Of a DNA stretch of 48,714 bases, positions 1 through 8,898 are shown in pieces. Numbering within the stretch: the stretch's first letter is position 1; the number at the start of each line of letters is the position of its first letter. The DNA is from Burkholderiales bacterium (GTDB taxonomy: Bacteria; Pseudomonadota; Gammaproteobacteria; Burkholderiales; Burkholderiaceae_E). Made by a program: the position numbers and the translations under genes. The stretch is from contig CANHUQ010000003.1 of NCBI GenBank assembly GCA_947463885.1, positions 1 to 48,714 on the forward strand, read 5' to 3'. Below the pieces are notes generated by a model, which was not told where the DNA came from, searched no databases, and saw nothing but the letters and a program-made list of their open reading frames with translations.

Positions 1-277
1 ACCACGAGGTGTGCAACTGCTGATCGCCCCAATAGACACGCGTGGGGTAGCTGCGTGTGGCATAGGGCGAATAACCGGGTTTGTCGGAGCGCACGGCCGC
101 TTTGGCGGGCTCGGACGCGCTGGTCGTCCCGGCGGCCTCGCTGCGAGGGGCTGCACCCTGGCTCTGTGCGTCAGCGCTGGGCCACAGGACCGTGGCGACA
201 CCGATCGGTACCGCCACCGCTGCGGCGGCGATGGCAAAGAGACGGCTCGGGGAGGGCATCGAGATGGGGCGTTTCAT
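1..277 (-). CDS. DUF3604 domain-containing exported protein (partial, 3' end outside window)
   Basis: Manual minus-strand translation from ATG at 277: MKRPISMPSPSRLFAIAAAAVAVPIGVATVLWPSADAQ...KPGYSPYATRSYPTRVYWGDQQLHTSW; signal peptide followed by the DUF3604 N-terminal 'YWGDQQLHT' motif. Confidence 0.8.
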   Translation of the reverse strand, partial: MKRPISMPSPSRLFAIAAAAVAVPIGVATVLWPSADAQSQGAAPRSEAAGTTSASEPAKAAVRSDKPGYSPYATRSYPTRVYWGDQQLHTSW

Positions 278-353
278 CGGATGACTCGCAGGGTGAGGTT
301 TTTCGAAGTGTATCGGCGCCGAGACGGCGCACCTGTACGAAGGGATGAGGGGT

Positions 354-959
354 TCAAGAGGTGCGCCGCTTGGTGGCGGCAGCGGGGATGGGTGTGGGGC
401 GCCAGGTCTCGATGGCCGCGCTGACGGTGCTGGCCGCAGTTTGTGGGCCATAGATGCGCACCACACCGAGTTCGATCGCTTGCGCAAGCCGCATGCGGCC
501 TGTTGCCAGGGCTGCGAGCACCGGCTCGTCGGTGAGCAGCACGACGTCACCTGAGACCGGCCCATCTGCGTGAACCTGCAGCGCCATCGCATCGCCCTGC
601 TGCTCGAAGCGCGACCACATCATTGGCCCCATGAGCAGTACGGCGAAGGTCGGAGTCGGTTGTTGGGGGCGCTGGGCGGCCAGATGATCGCGCAGCTGCG
701 TGAGCTGACCTGACACCTCACGATAGCGTTGCGCCAGGGCCAGGCGTTCGGCAATCGGGTTGGCAGGCGGGGTGGTATCGGCGCGCGCGAGCAGACCCTC
801 GAGCTGGGCCTGCCACACCGCGGTGCGTACCCACAGGGCATTGGGGTACGCAACATTGAGGGCGCCCACCGCTGCGTTGCCGTGATAACCGCAGGCGATC
901 ACGGGAAACGCAGCGACAATGAGCGCAGCCATGGCCGCCAGGCGTGCAGAGGCGGCCAT
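354..959 (-). CDS. hypothetical exported protein / putative lipoprotein
   Basis: ORF 201 aa; hydrophobic N-terminus ending in VIAC (lipobox-like); co-directional with flanking DUF genes. Confidence 0.7.
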   Translation of the reverse strand: MAASARLAAMAALIVAAFPVIACGYHGNAAVGALNVAYPNALWVRTAVWQAQLEGLLARADTTPPANPIAERLALAQRYREVSGQLTQLRDHLAAQRPQQPTPTFAVLLMGPMMWSRFEQQGDAMALQVHADGPVSGDVVLLTDEPVLAALATGRMRLAQAIELGVVRIYGPQTAASTVSAAIETWRPTPIPAAATKRRTS

Positions 960-982
960 GGTGTGCAGAGGCGCTGGCTGTC

Positions 983-2440
983 TTATTTGATCTCCACCAG
1001 ATCCGGCAGTGCCCAGGTCTTGTTGAAGTAAGGCTCGGTTGGGCCATAGAGCCGGAAGTAGGTGAACCAGCCCTTGCCCGGCACGGTCTGCACGAAGTTG
1101 TCGCTGGCACCGGCCGGCTTGGTGGGGCCGAAGAACAGGTCAACCGAGCCGTCGCTGTTTTGCACCAGCCCAGGCTTGCGCGACGAGATGTCGGCCGCAC
1201 CCTGCGGCGTCTGCAGCGGTGCGCGGGTGATGTTCTCGTATAAGGTGAACGACCAGAACTGCTTGACCGGCGCGTTCGGCGGCACACGCAGTCTGTAGCT
1301 CTTGCCGCCATCGAGCCAGGCACCCGCCTGATCCTTGGCGGTTTCGAGGTACACCTGACCGAAGCCCAGGGTGCGACCCTGCATGCCGAGCGTGTTGCCG
1401 ATGGCCTCATAGAACCACGAGGCACGCTCATCGAGCTGCGAGTAGCCCTTGGCCTGCTGGTCGAGTTCGACCATGTTCGAGTATTCCCACTGCGTGCCCT
1501 TGAACACCGTGGAGCCTGGGAAGCGCTTTTCAAACGCATTGGCGCGAGCCATCAGTTCGCCCATCTGGGCGCCTTCTCCCAGGATTTTCTTCTGACGGTC
1601 ATTGGGCGCGAAAGGCTTGCCTTTCTCAATACCCAGAGAGCGCAGCATGGCGTAGAAGTAGCCGTCGCGCACCTCGGGTGTTTCGGGCTCGAGGACGTCA
1701 CGCAGCTGCTGAAAGTAGCTGATGTCGTTGGGCTGCCAGGAGGCCCAGTCGCGTCCGCCCACCGGAACGTAGTTGGTCACGCCCGGCTTGGCCCGATCAG
1801 CCCAGCGGTACAGACGATGCTTACGCAGCGTGGCCTCGGCCTCTTTGATATCGGGCGACAGGCCGCGTGAGCCCCACCAGACCTGGTTGGTCGGTGACTT
1901 GATCACGGTGTAGCCCGGTGCCTGCACGGGCGCGCTGCCCGGGGGCAGGATCAGGTACTTGCCGCCCTTGCCCTTGTCGGGCCCGGTCTGACCCATGTCG
2001 GTCATCGGCCGCTGCCAGATGTCGTTCACGCCGCCTGCCGTGGCGCCCGGAGGCACTTCCACTACCAGCGGACCTTTCTCGGCCAGGTTCCAGAAGCTGA
2101 AGGCGTACATGGTCGTGAGGTTGGGCGTGAGCATGCCCGCCTTGTCTTTGAGCGACTGGTACAAAACGATGTCGCCGTCCTTGGCCCCGAAGTTCTTCAG
2201 ATGGGCCTGGTGCAGGTTGTGAAAGCCCACCGCCGGCAAGCCCCACAAATAGGCCTGGCTGGCCCGCTGAAAGTCCATCTCGTCATAGATCTTTTCCACT
2301 GCAGCCTTGGACGGATAGCCGTTCTCAAGTTGCAGGGTGCCGATGCGGGTGTTCACGGGCTGCGCCCAGGCGGCCGAGACGAGGGAGGCTGACAGCGAGA
2401 GCGCTGCAGCGAAGGCGAGGGGGCGGGTGAGTCGAGTCAT
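983..2440 (-). CDS. DUF1254/DUF1214 domain-containing exported protein
   Basis: ORF 485 aa; signal peptide; 'AYLWGLPAVGFHNL...TPNLTTMYAFSFWNL' and C-terminal 'FWSFTLYE...' typical of DUF1254+DUF1214. Confidence 0.88.
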   Translation of the reverse strand: MTRLTRPLAFAAALSLSASLVSAAWAQPVNTRIGTLQLENGYPSKAAVEKIYDEMDFQRASQAYLWGLPAVGFHNLHQAHLKNFGAKDGDIVLYQSLKDKAGMLTPNLTTMYAFSFWNLAEKGPLVVEVPPGATAGGVNDIWQRPMTDMGQTGPDKGKGGKYLILPPGSAPVQAPGYTVIKSPTNQVWWGSRGLSPDIKEAEATLRKHRLYRWADRAKPGVTNYVPVGGRDWASWQPNDISYFQQLRDVLEPETPEVRDGYFYAMLRSLGIEKGKPFAPNDRQKKILGEGAQMGELMARANAFEKRFPGSTVFKGTQWEYSNMVELDQQAKGYSQLDERASWFYEAIGNTLGMQGRTLGFGQVYLETAKDQAGAWLDGGKSYRLRVPPNAPVKQFWSFTLYENITRAPLQTPQGAADISSRKPGLVQNSDGSVDLFFGPTKPAGASDNFVQTVPGKGWFTYFRLYGPTEPYFNKTWALPDLVEIK

Positions 2441-2488
2441 GGGGCGTGCGTTTACCTTGCAGAGGGGGGCGGTAGATCGTGTAGGACG

Positions 2489-3913
2489 TTACTTCAGTTC
2501 GGTGAGCGGAGGCAGACTCCAGCTGCCATCGATCAGATTGCTGCGCGGGCCGTAAAAGCGGGCTACAAAGAAGAACGGGCCTTTTGGCGTGGGCAGCCAG
2601 TTCGATGTCTTGTCACCGCCCGGGTCCGTGCTTTGCAGGTAGATGTCCATCGACCCGTCGGCGTTTTTCTTCAGCCCAGGCGAGCGGTCGCCAATCGAGT
2701 AACGGTTAAGTGGGTTATCCACCAGCAGGCGCTGGGGCAGGTTGTACATGGTGATCGACCAGAAGAGATCGGCCGGCGGCAGTTGCCCGGGTGCAAAGCG
2801 CAGCAGCCATTTGCGGTTGCCATCGAGCAGCTTGCCCTCTGGGTCAGTCTGCTGGCTGGCATAGACCGCTTCCTCCTTGGTGTTGCCGTAGATGCCCAGC
2901 ATCGCGCCCAGGGAACGATTCATCACATAGTCATTGCCCAACTGCTCACGCGTGCCGAAGAGCTTTTTCGAATCCTTCTGCACGGCAGCTGTCTCGGTCA
3001 GTTGCTTGGTGGCGTCTTGCACCCCCTGCTCAATAGCCGTGCGCAGTTCGGGCGATAAGCTGGCCGGGTCAAAGGGTTTGCCGGGCGCAATGCCGATCTT
3101 GGCGAAGCGCTCCATGGCGGCCTTCTCGGAAGGCACAGTGGGCATGAGCGGCAACATGGCGTTCAGATAACCGATGAAGCCGATGCCTTCCGCCTTGTCC
3201 TTGTCCCAGGGCGGCATGTTCAGGGGCGGCGCTGCAGGCGGCTTAGGCAGACCTGCATAGGCTGACAATGGGATCAGCCGATACTGCGCCTGCAAGGCCT
3301 GCAGGGTGGGGACATCTGCTGGGCCATTGAGTTGCGTGCGGGTGAGGGTGCCCACGATTTCGGTTTCTGCGCGGTAGACCCGCGTGATGCCCGGGGGCAC
3401 GTTCCCTTTCCAGTTTGGGCCGGCAAACAGGTAATTGCCTGGCTCGCGACCCGTGGCCCGGACCCCTGTATACGCAAAATTGTGCGTATACAGGTCGAAC
3501 CACTGGTTCACGTAATAGCGCGGCGCGGGTACGGACGGCAGCGACAGCACGATCGGCTCGGCACGCAGATCCAGCCAGGCCCACGAATAGGGTGTGTCGT
3601 TATTGGGGGTGACGATCTCGGCGTCTTGGGGGGTATAGGTGCGGGAGTAGTGCCTGAAGGTGTTCAGGCCACCCACGTATCCAGGCGCCTGGGTGTTGAG
3701 TGCCTGGTTATAGAAGGTTTGATACCCCTGGATGGGGGCGTAGCCATAGAGCCAGGCTTCTTTCGCGATCGCACGGGCTTCCGCCGGGGAGACCGCGCTC
3801 CCAGGCGCATTTGGCAGGCTTGTGCAGGCGGTCATGAGCAGACCGAAGAGGCCGGCGGCCAGTGCCGGCATGAGGCTCGTACCCGTACGCATCGTCCTGC
3901 GCTCCTGTCTCAA
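2489..3913 (-). CDS. DUF1254/DUF1214 domain-containing lipoprotein
   Basis: ORF 474 aa; lipobox LLMTAC; 'EAWLYGYAPIQGYQTFYNQ...TPNNDTPYSWAWLDLRAEP' and 'FWSITMYNLPQRLLVDNPLNRYSIGDRSPGLK'. Confidence 0.9.
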   Translation of the reverse strand: MRQERRTMRTGTSLMPALAAGLFGLLMTACTSLPNAPGSAVSPAEARAIAKEAWLYGYAPIQGYQTFYNQALNTQAPGYVGGLNTFRHYSRTYTPQDAEIVTPNNDTPYSWAWLDLRAEPIVLSLPSVPAPRYYVNQWFDLYTHNFAYTGVRATGREPGNYLFAGPNWKGNVPPGITRVYRAETEIVGTLTRTQLNGPADVPTLQALQAQYRLIPLSAYAGLPKPPAAPPLNMPPWDKDKAEGIGFIGYLNAMLPLMPTVPSEKAAMERFAKIGIAPGKPFDPASLSPELRTAIEQGVQDATKQLTETAAVQKDSKKLFGTREQLGNDYVMNRSLGAMLGIYGNTKEEAVYASQQTDPEGKLLDGNRKWLLRFAPGQLPPADLFWSITMYNLPQRLLVDNPLNRYSIGDRSPGLKKNADGSMDIYLQSTDPGGDKTSNWLPTPKGPFFFVARFYGPRSNLIDGSWSLPPLTELK

Positions 3914-3949
3914 CTGTCAACAAACGGTCGCGAGAGTGCCTCAGGGCGG

Positions 3950-3962
3950 TTGCATAGCGCAA
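3950..3962. promoter_or_regulatory. candidate LysR-type binding site (T-N11-A dyad)
   Basis: TTGCATAGCGCAA (TTGC-N5-GCAA) in the divergent intergenic region between the DUF1254 gene and the LysR gene. Confidence 0.4.
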
Positions 3963-4008
3963 TGCCAATCTTGCTATGGTTTTCATGCGTTTTAGGTATA
4001 TTCAATGC

Positions 4009-4959
4009 ATGCAAATTGACTTCCGCCTGCTCCGACAGGCCCAGGCACTGGCCGAGCACGGCAGTTTCAGTCGTGCCGCCGAAGCGCTGAATATCGCCCA
4101 GCCCTCGTTGAGTCGGGGCATCAAGGAACTGGAAGCACGGGTCGGCTTGCCGCTTTTTGAGCGACGCCGATCCGGACATCAACCCACCGATTTCGGGCGG
4201 CTGTTCCTGGATCACACCGCGCAGTTGCTGGCTGGCGTCGGCGACCTGGAACAGGAGGTCGCGCGGGCCAAGGGTCTGGTGACGGGTGAGCTTGCGGTTG
4301 GTTTCGGAGCGTATGCGGCTGAGGCGCTGGCGCCGGTCTGTGCCCCGGGGTTTGTCGCGAAGCACCCCTCGCTGCGCTTGCGGGTGCGTATGGAAGAGCC
4401 TGCTGCGATGGCCCGCAGCCTGCGCGCACGCACGATTGATCTGGCGGTGGGTGAAGCCAGTGTGCTGGCCGATGACGATGCGATCGAGGTGATGGCCACG
4501 CTCGCGCCGCTGATTGGGTATGTGGTGGTCAGGGCCGGGCATCCGCTGACGCGGCAACCCCATCCGACCCTGAACGATGTGCTGGCCTATCCGTTTGCGC
4601 AGGTGGTCATGCTGCCAGCCCGGGTGCTCAAGCCGCTCCTGGCTGCGCGCGGCGCTGCCAGTATGCCGGGCTTTCCTGCCATCGAATGCCCCAGCTTCAA
4701 CCTGGCTGCGCGGATCGTGGCCACGACCGACGCCTTCACCTTTGCCTCTTTAAGCACGCTGCGTGACGGGATGGACCGGGGGGAACTCGTGCCCTTACTG
4801 CAGGCCCCTTGGCTGCACGCCGAGTGGAGTATTGCCCGCCTGCGCAGACGCATCTTGTCGCCTGCCATGACTGACCTGGTGGAAGCCTTGCAACGTGCGC
4901 ATGTCCAGTTGCTCAGCGAGGAAGCGGTGCTGCGCGAACGATGGATCGCCACGTCCTGA
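4009..4959 (+). CDS. LysR family transcriptional regulator
   Basis: N-terminal HTH 'MQIDFRLLRQAQALAEHGSFSRAAEALNIAQPSLSRGIKELEARVGLPLFERRRSG'; start chosen at internal ATG of ORF 3976..4959. Confidence 0.92.
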   Translation: MQIDFRLLRQAQALAEHGSFSRAAEALNIAQPSLSRGIKELEARVGLPLFERRRSGHQPTDFGRLFLDHTAQLLAGVGDLEQEVARAKGLVTGELAVGFGAYAAEALAPVCAPGFVAKHPSLRLRVRMEEPAAMARSLRARTIDLAVGEASVLADDDAIEVMATLAPLIGYVVVRAGHPLTRQPHPTLNDVLAYPFAQVVMLPARVLKPLLAARGAASMPGFPAIECPSFNLAARIVATTDAFTFASLSTLRDGMDRGELVPLLQAPWLHAEWSIARLRRRILSPAMTDLVEALQRAHVQLLSEEAVLRERWIATS

Positions 4960-5060
4960 CAAGCAGCCCGGCAGGCTGAGCCGCCGACCCGGCTGCCGGC
5001 CGAGCTGTGTGCCTTTGTACAACCCGGTCTGAGAGGCCTTCTCCTGGCGTATCAGCCCCA

Positions 5061-6146
5061 TCAGGTGGCGTTGAGGCGCTCCAGCCGTTCTACCGCCTGC
5101 TCTGATTGCATCAGGGCAATGTCGATCGCGCGGCGCAGCCCGGGCATGTCCACCCCATCGGTGCTCTTCTTGCCTTCCATGTAGCGGGCGTATACGCCAT
5201 GGATGATGGCCGCAGTTTTCCAGCGGTTGAAGCCCACGTAGAAATCCAGCTTGGACAAGTCGCGCCCGGTGCGCGCGCCGTATCGGTCGGTCAGATACGG
5301 GCGACGTGCAAAGCCCGGCAGCGAGGTGGGCGGTACCACCCGCGGGTTGGGCGGGTCGGTGGGATCGAACCACTGGTTGAGCGCGTAGGCCAGATCAGCC
5401 AGCGGGTCGCCCAGCGTGGAAATCTCCCAGTCCACCACGGCAGCGATCGTGCCTTGGGGGCCGATCAAGGTGTTGTGCAAGCCATAGTCACCATGCACGA
5501 TGCGCGCCGGACCCTGATCGGGCGTGTTCTCAAGGAAATACTTCTGCAGGGCATGCGCACGCGGGTCGTCGTATTGAGCGGGTTCGGCCGAGGCCAGCCA
5601 CGAGCGATACCAGGTCTTCAATTGCCGGCCGATGTAATCGTCCTTTTTGCCCAGATCGCTTAGGCCCACCGCATCGGGGTCCACGGAATGCAGATCAGCC
5701 AGCACGTCGATGAAGGAGTCCGACATGATCATGCGGCGGTCTTCCGGCACCCATTGCTGCGTGTCCTCGGCCTTGTAGAGCGGATGGCCGTCGATCATGC
5801 CCATGACGTAGAAATGCGCGCCCGTGACCGAGGTATCTTCGCAAAACCCAAGTGCCGCCGGCACCGGCACGGGCGTGTTGCCCAGCCCTCGAATGACCGA
5901 CCATTCGCGCCCCATATCGTGCGCCTTGGGCAGGAGCTCGCCCATCGGTGGACGGCGGATGACCGCTTCGTTGCCTTGGGCGTCACGCAGTTTGAAAGTG
6001 AGGTTGGAGTGCCCGCCTTCGAGGCGGATCCAGGTGAGTGGCGGCGTGAGTTGCGGCACATGGGCGGTGATCCAGGCCTCAACAGCCGGCACGTTGTAGC
6101 CCGGGGTGGCGCTGCCTGCAGCGGCGGTGTCAGTGGTGTCGGTCAT
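5061..6146 (-). CDS. phosphotransferase family protein (APH/ACAD10-like)
   Basis: 361 aa; 'RIVHGDYGLHNTLIG...AVVDWEISTLGDPLADLAY' kinase-like motifs. Confidence 0.92.
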   Translation of the reverse strand: MTDTTDTAAAGSATPGYNVPAVEAWITAHVPQLTPPLTWIRLEGGHSNLTFKLRDAQGNEAVIRRPPMGELLPKAHDMGREWSVIRGLGNTPVPVPAALGFCEDTSVTGAHFYVMGMIDGHPLYKAEDTQQWVPEDRRMIMSDSFIDVLADLHSVDPDAVGLSDLGKKDDYIGRQLKTWYRSWLASAEPAQYDDPRAHALQKYFLENTPDQGPARIVHGDYGLHNTLIGPQGTIAAVVDWEISTLGDPLADLAYALNQWFDPTDPPNPRVVPPTSLPGFARRPYLTDRYGARTGRDLSKLDFYVGFNRWKTAAIIHGVYARYMEGKKSTDGVDMPGLRRAIDIALMQSEQAVERLERLNAT

Positions 6147-7852
6147 GCGTGGAGATCCTTGTTCAGTGCGCCTGCGTGGCGCAGTGCGGCCACGGCTTCA
6201 TCGCGCAGTTCGCGTTTGAGAATCTTGCCCGAGGGGGTGCGGGGCAGCGGCTCGAGGCAGGTGCGCACATAACGCGGCACTTCGAAGCGCGCCAGGCGTT
6301 CGCCCAGAAAACTGCGCAAGGCGTCCACATCGAGTGCGGCATCGCAATGAATGGTGGCGCCCACTTCTTCGCCCAGTCGGTCGTCGGGTACGGCGTACAC
6401 AGCCGCCTCATGCACCTGCGGGTGCTCGAGCAATGCGGCTTCCACTGCACCGCAGCCGATGTTTTCGCCACCGCGAATAATCAGATCCTTGCTGCGATCG
6501 ACGATGTACAGATAGCCGTCTGCATCGAATTGCGCGACATCTCCGGTGCGAAACCAGCCGTCTGCATCGATCATCTCAGCGTTCACCTCAGGCCGGTTCC
6601 AGTAGCCGTTGAACATTCCTGCGCCGCGTACCAGCAATTCCCCGCGTGCACCGGTGGGCACTTCGTGTCCGGCCTCATCGACGATCTTCAGTTCCATGAC
6701 CGCCGAGCATCTGCCGGAGCTTGCAGGTCGGTCCAGGTAGTCCTGACCACCGATGCCCACGCCGATGGCGTTGGTCTCGGTCATGCCCCAGCCGGTGCCG
6801 GGAAAGGCCTGCCCGAACGCGCGACCGATCTCGCCGACCTGCTCGGGCGCACGCGGTGCACCGCCCCCGCCCACGGCCAGCAGGGACGTGAGGTTACGCT
6901 GACCATCGCGCGCAAACCGCACCAGATCGCCGGTCATGGCCGCGGGTGCGATGAACGAGGTCAGGCGCTCGCGCTCGATCAGTTCAGCGCCCAGGGCTGC
7001 ATCCCACTTGTACATGCACACCAGCTTGCGCTGCGCGCGGTAGCTCGACAGGAAAATCGCGTGTGAGCCGGTCACGTGAAAGAACGGCACCGCCATGAGC
7101 GAGCCGGCTTGCTCGACGGGCGGTTGAAGGTCGACGCCTGCCACCTTGGCCGCGGCCAGGGCATCCAGTTCCCACGAGAGCAGGGCAGACAGGATCGCCC
7201 GATGTGTGCTGACGACGCCCTTGGGGTGTCCGGTGGAGCCCGAGGTGTAGAAGATCGTGGCTGGGTTATCAGCTGCCACGTGTGCGGGCGGCATGACCGC
7301 GTCGCTGCATCGGGCCAGCAGATCCGCCAACCGTGTTGTGCCGGGCGCGGTCTCGTCGGTTCGCACGCTGATGACCTGCACTGCCGGGCGATGTGCGCAC
7401 CGCGACAGTCGCTCGATGCGCTCCGCGTCTGCAAAGAGCACGCGTGCGCCGCAGTCGGTGAGCCCATAAGCCAGTTCGTCTGGCTGCCATAGTGCGTTCA
7501 TGGCCACTGCGATCGCGCCCAACGAGGTGATGGCCATGAAGGCCAGCACCCACTCGGGGTAATTGCGCATGGAGATGGCCACGCGGTCGCCGTGTTGCAC
7601 GCCGAATTCGCGCACCAAACCCTGAGCGATGCGCGCCGCCAGCGCCTGCGACTGCGCAAACGACAAGCGCTCTTCGTTGTAAATCAGAAAGGCCTTGTCG
7701 CTGACGCTCTGCTCGAACAACTCGCGCAGTGATGCCGGCGCGTTGACGAACACACGTAGTGTGCGTGCGCCAATGACCTGCGTCTGTAGCGCATATGGCT
7801 GACCCTGCGCCGTCAGCTCGGCGAGGGCCGAGGCACGGGTAATGGTGGTCAT
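6143..7852 (-). CDS. AMP-dependent synthetase/ligase (acyl-CoA synthetase family)
   Basis: 569 aa; 'TIFYTSGSTGHPKGVVSTHRA', 'GWGMTETNA', 'GWFRTGDVAQFDADGYLYIVDRSKDLIIRGGENI'; 4-bp overlap with downstream gene. Confidence 0.95.
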   Translation of the reverse strand: MTTITRASALAELTAQGQPYALQTQVIGARTLRVFVNAPASLRELFEQSVSDKAFLIYNEERLSFAQSQALAARIAQGLVREFGVQHGDRVAISMRNYPEWVLAFMAITSLGAIAVAMNALWQPDELAYGLTDCGARVLFADAERIERLSRCAHRPAVQVISVRTDETAPGTTRLADLLARCSDAVMPPAHVAADNPATIFYTSGSTGHPKGVVSTHRAILSALLSWELDALAAAKVAGVDLQPPVEQAGSLMAVPFFHVTGSHAIFLSSYRAQRKLVCMYKWDAALGAELIERERLTSFIAPAAMTGDLVRFARDGQRNLTSLLAVGGGGAPRAPEQVGEIGRAFGQAFPGTGWGMTETNAIGVGIGGQDYLDRPASSGRCSAVMELKIVDEAGHEVPTGARGELLVRGAGMFNGYWNRPEVNAEMIDADGWFRTGDVAQFDADGYLYIVDRSKDLIIRGGENIGCGAVEAALLEHPQVHEAAVYAVPDDRLGEEVGATIHCDAALDVDALRSFLGERLARFEVPRYVRTCLEPLPRTPSGKILKRELRDEAVAALRHAGALNKDLHA

Positions 7853-7946
7853 GGAAAGCGTCTCCGTCGTCGCGTTGCGCCTGCCGAATATCGAATGGCG
7901 CGCTGCGGTGATGTATCAGGTGTGTTTGAGCCTGATGATACCGATG

Positions 7947-8402
7947 TCACCCGGTGGCCGACGGGTCTTCGCCCGAGAGGTGTCTCTGGGCGGCCGCACC
8001 GAGCTTCGCATCGAAGGTCGCCAGCGGTGCTTGCAGATGGTCGGCGAGCCAGAGGTAGGACGCGTCGTAGCCTGAAAGATCGTAGCGGTGCGCCAAGGTG
8101 AAGGCTTCAAGCGGCGGCACAGCGAAGAGCTCGACACCCACATCTTCGAAATCCCGTATCGCCCGTGAAGCAAAATCGGACGAGATGGCCCGCCTTCGGA
8201 CTTTCTGGCGCGCCACATTACAAAGCTCGAAGCTCAGTAAAAACGGAGCGCATAGCCGACGCCCGCGGATCCACGCCACAGCTTCTTGCGTCCACGTTTC
8301 GGGAAATACCGTTGAGGCAAGGACACTGGCATCGATCACCAGCGTGGGTCGTAAGGCGTAGGCGACAGGTGGCTCTGCAACCATCAGTCGCGCACCAATC
8401 AT
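7947..8402 (-). CDS. PIN-domain toxin, VapC/FitB-like
   Basis: 151 aa; 'LVIDASVL', 'FELCNVAR', 'YDASYLWLADHLQAPLATFDAKL' PIN acidic residues present; ATGA overlap with antitoxin. Confidence 0.88.
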   Translation of the reverse strand: MIGARLMVAEPPVAYALRPTLVIDASVLASTVFPETWTQEAVAWIRGRRLCAPFLLSFELCNVARQKVRRRAISSDFASRAIRDFEDVGVELFAVPPLEAFTLAHRYDLSGYDASYLWLADHLQAPLATFDAKLGAAAQRHLSGEDPSATG

Positions 8403-8716
8403 GTCCCGTCCCCGTAACGGTTGTCGCGCATCTCACGAATGATGTCGACCGAACTGGGCCCCGTTCCATTGGGAAACCGCTTGAGCGCGCGCTCGTAGAC
8501 TTCATCCACCGTCAGCCGCGGCCGCTGAGGGGGTGCAGGTGGCAGACGGCTCAGGACGGGGTCGGAACCGAGCGACTGTGTGGGCGCAACCTGCGATGCC
8601 CACTCCAGCATGGCCATCAGTTCGGCCTGAAGCGAACGGCGGTTGCGTGCGGCACGGGCGCGCAGCCGTTCGGCGAGTGCGTCCGGGACGTTTTTGATCG
8701 ACAGATTGACGGGCAT
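8399..8716 (-). CDS. FitA/VapB-like ribbon-helix-helix antitoxin
   Basis: 'MPVNLSIKNVPDALAERLRARAARNRRSLQAELMAMLEWA' RHH N-terminus; start set at 8716 rather than the longer ORF start at 8878. Confidence 0.85.
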   Translation of the reverse strand: MPVNLSIKNVPDALAERLRARAARNRRSLQAELMAMLEWASQVAPTQSLGSDPVLSRLPPAPPQRPRLTVDEVYERALKRFPNGTGPSSVDIIREMRDNRYGDGT

Positions 8717-8747
8717 GGCGGTCTCGCTGAACCGGTTGGATCCGAAG

Positions 8748-8765
8748 TGGATCTTCAAAGATCCA
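8748..8765. promoter_or_regulatory. candidate toxin-antitoxin operator
   Basis: Perfect inverted repeat TGGATCTT-CA-AAGATCCA about 30 bp upstream of the antitoxin start, flanked by further GGATC copies. Confidence 0.55.
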
Positions 8766-8870
8766 TTCTGGATCTGCGCGGTTCGGTGGTCAACCCACTT
8801 CAGTTCTAGGCCGTTCGGATGAGTGCGTGCGCTCACATCTATCCAAAAATGCTGCCGCACAGGGCGACAC

Positions 8871-8898
8871 TCGGTCATCGGTCATCGGTCATCGGTCA
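8871..8898. repeat. 7-bp tandem repeat (TCGGTCA)x4
   Basis: Four perfect consecutive units; last unit contains the stop codon of the DUF1415 gene. Confidence 0.95.

Noticed and set aside
8399-8878. Longer 159-aa antitoxin reading starting inside the 7-bp repeat
   Set aside because: The RHH fold starts at MPVNLSIKNV (8716); the N-terminal extension reads through the operator candidate and looks non-coding.
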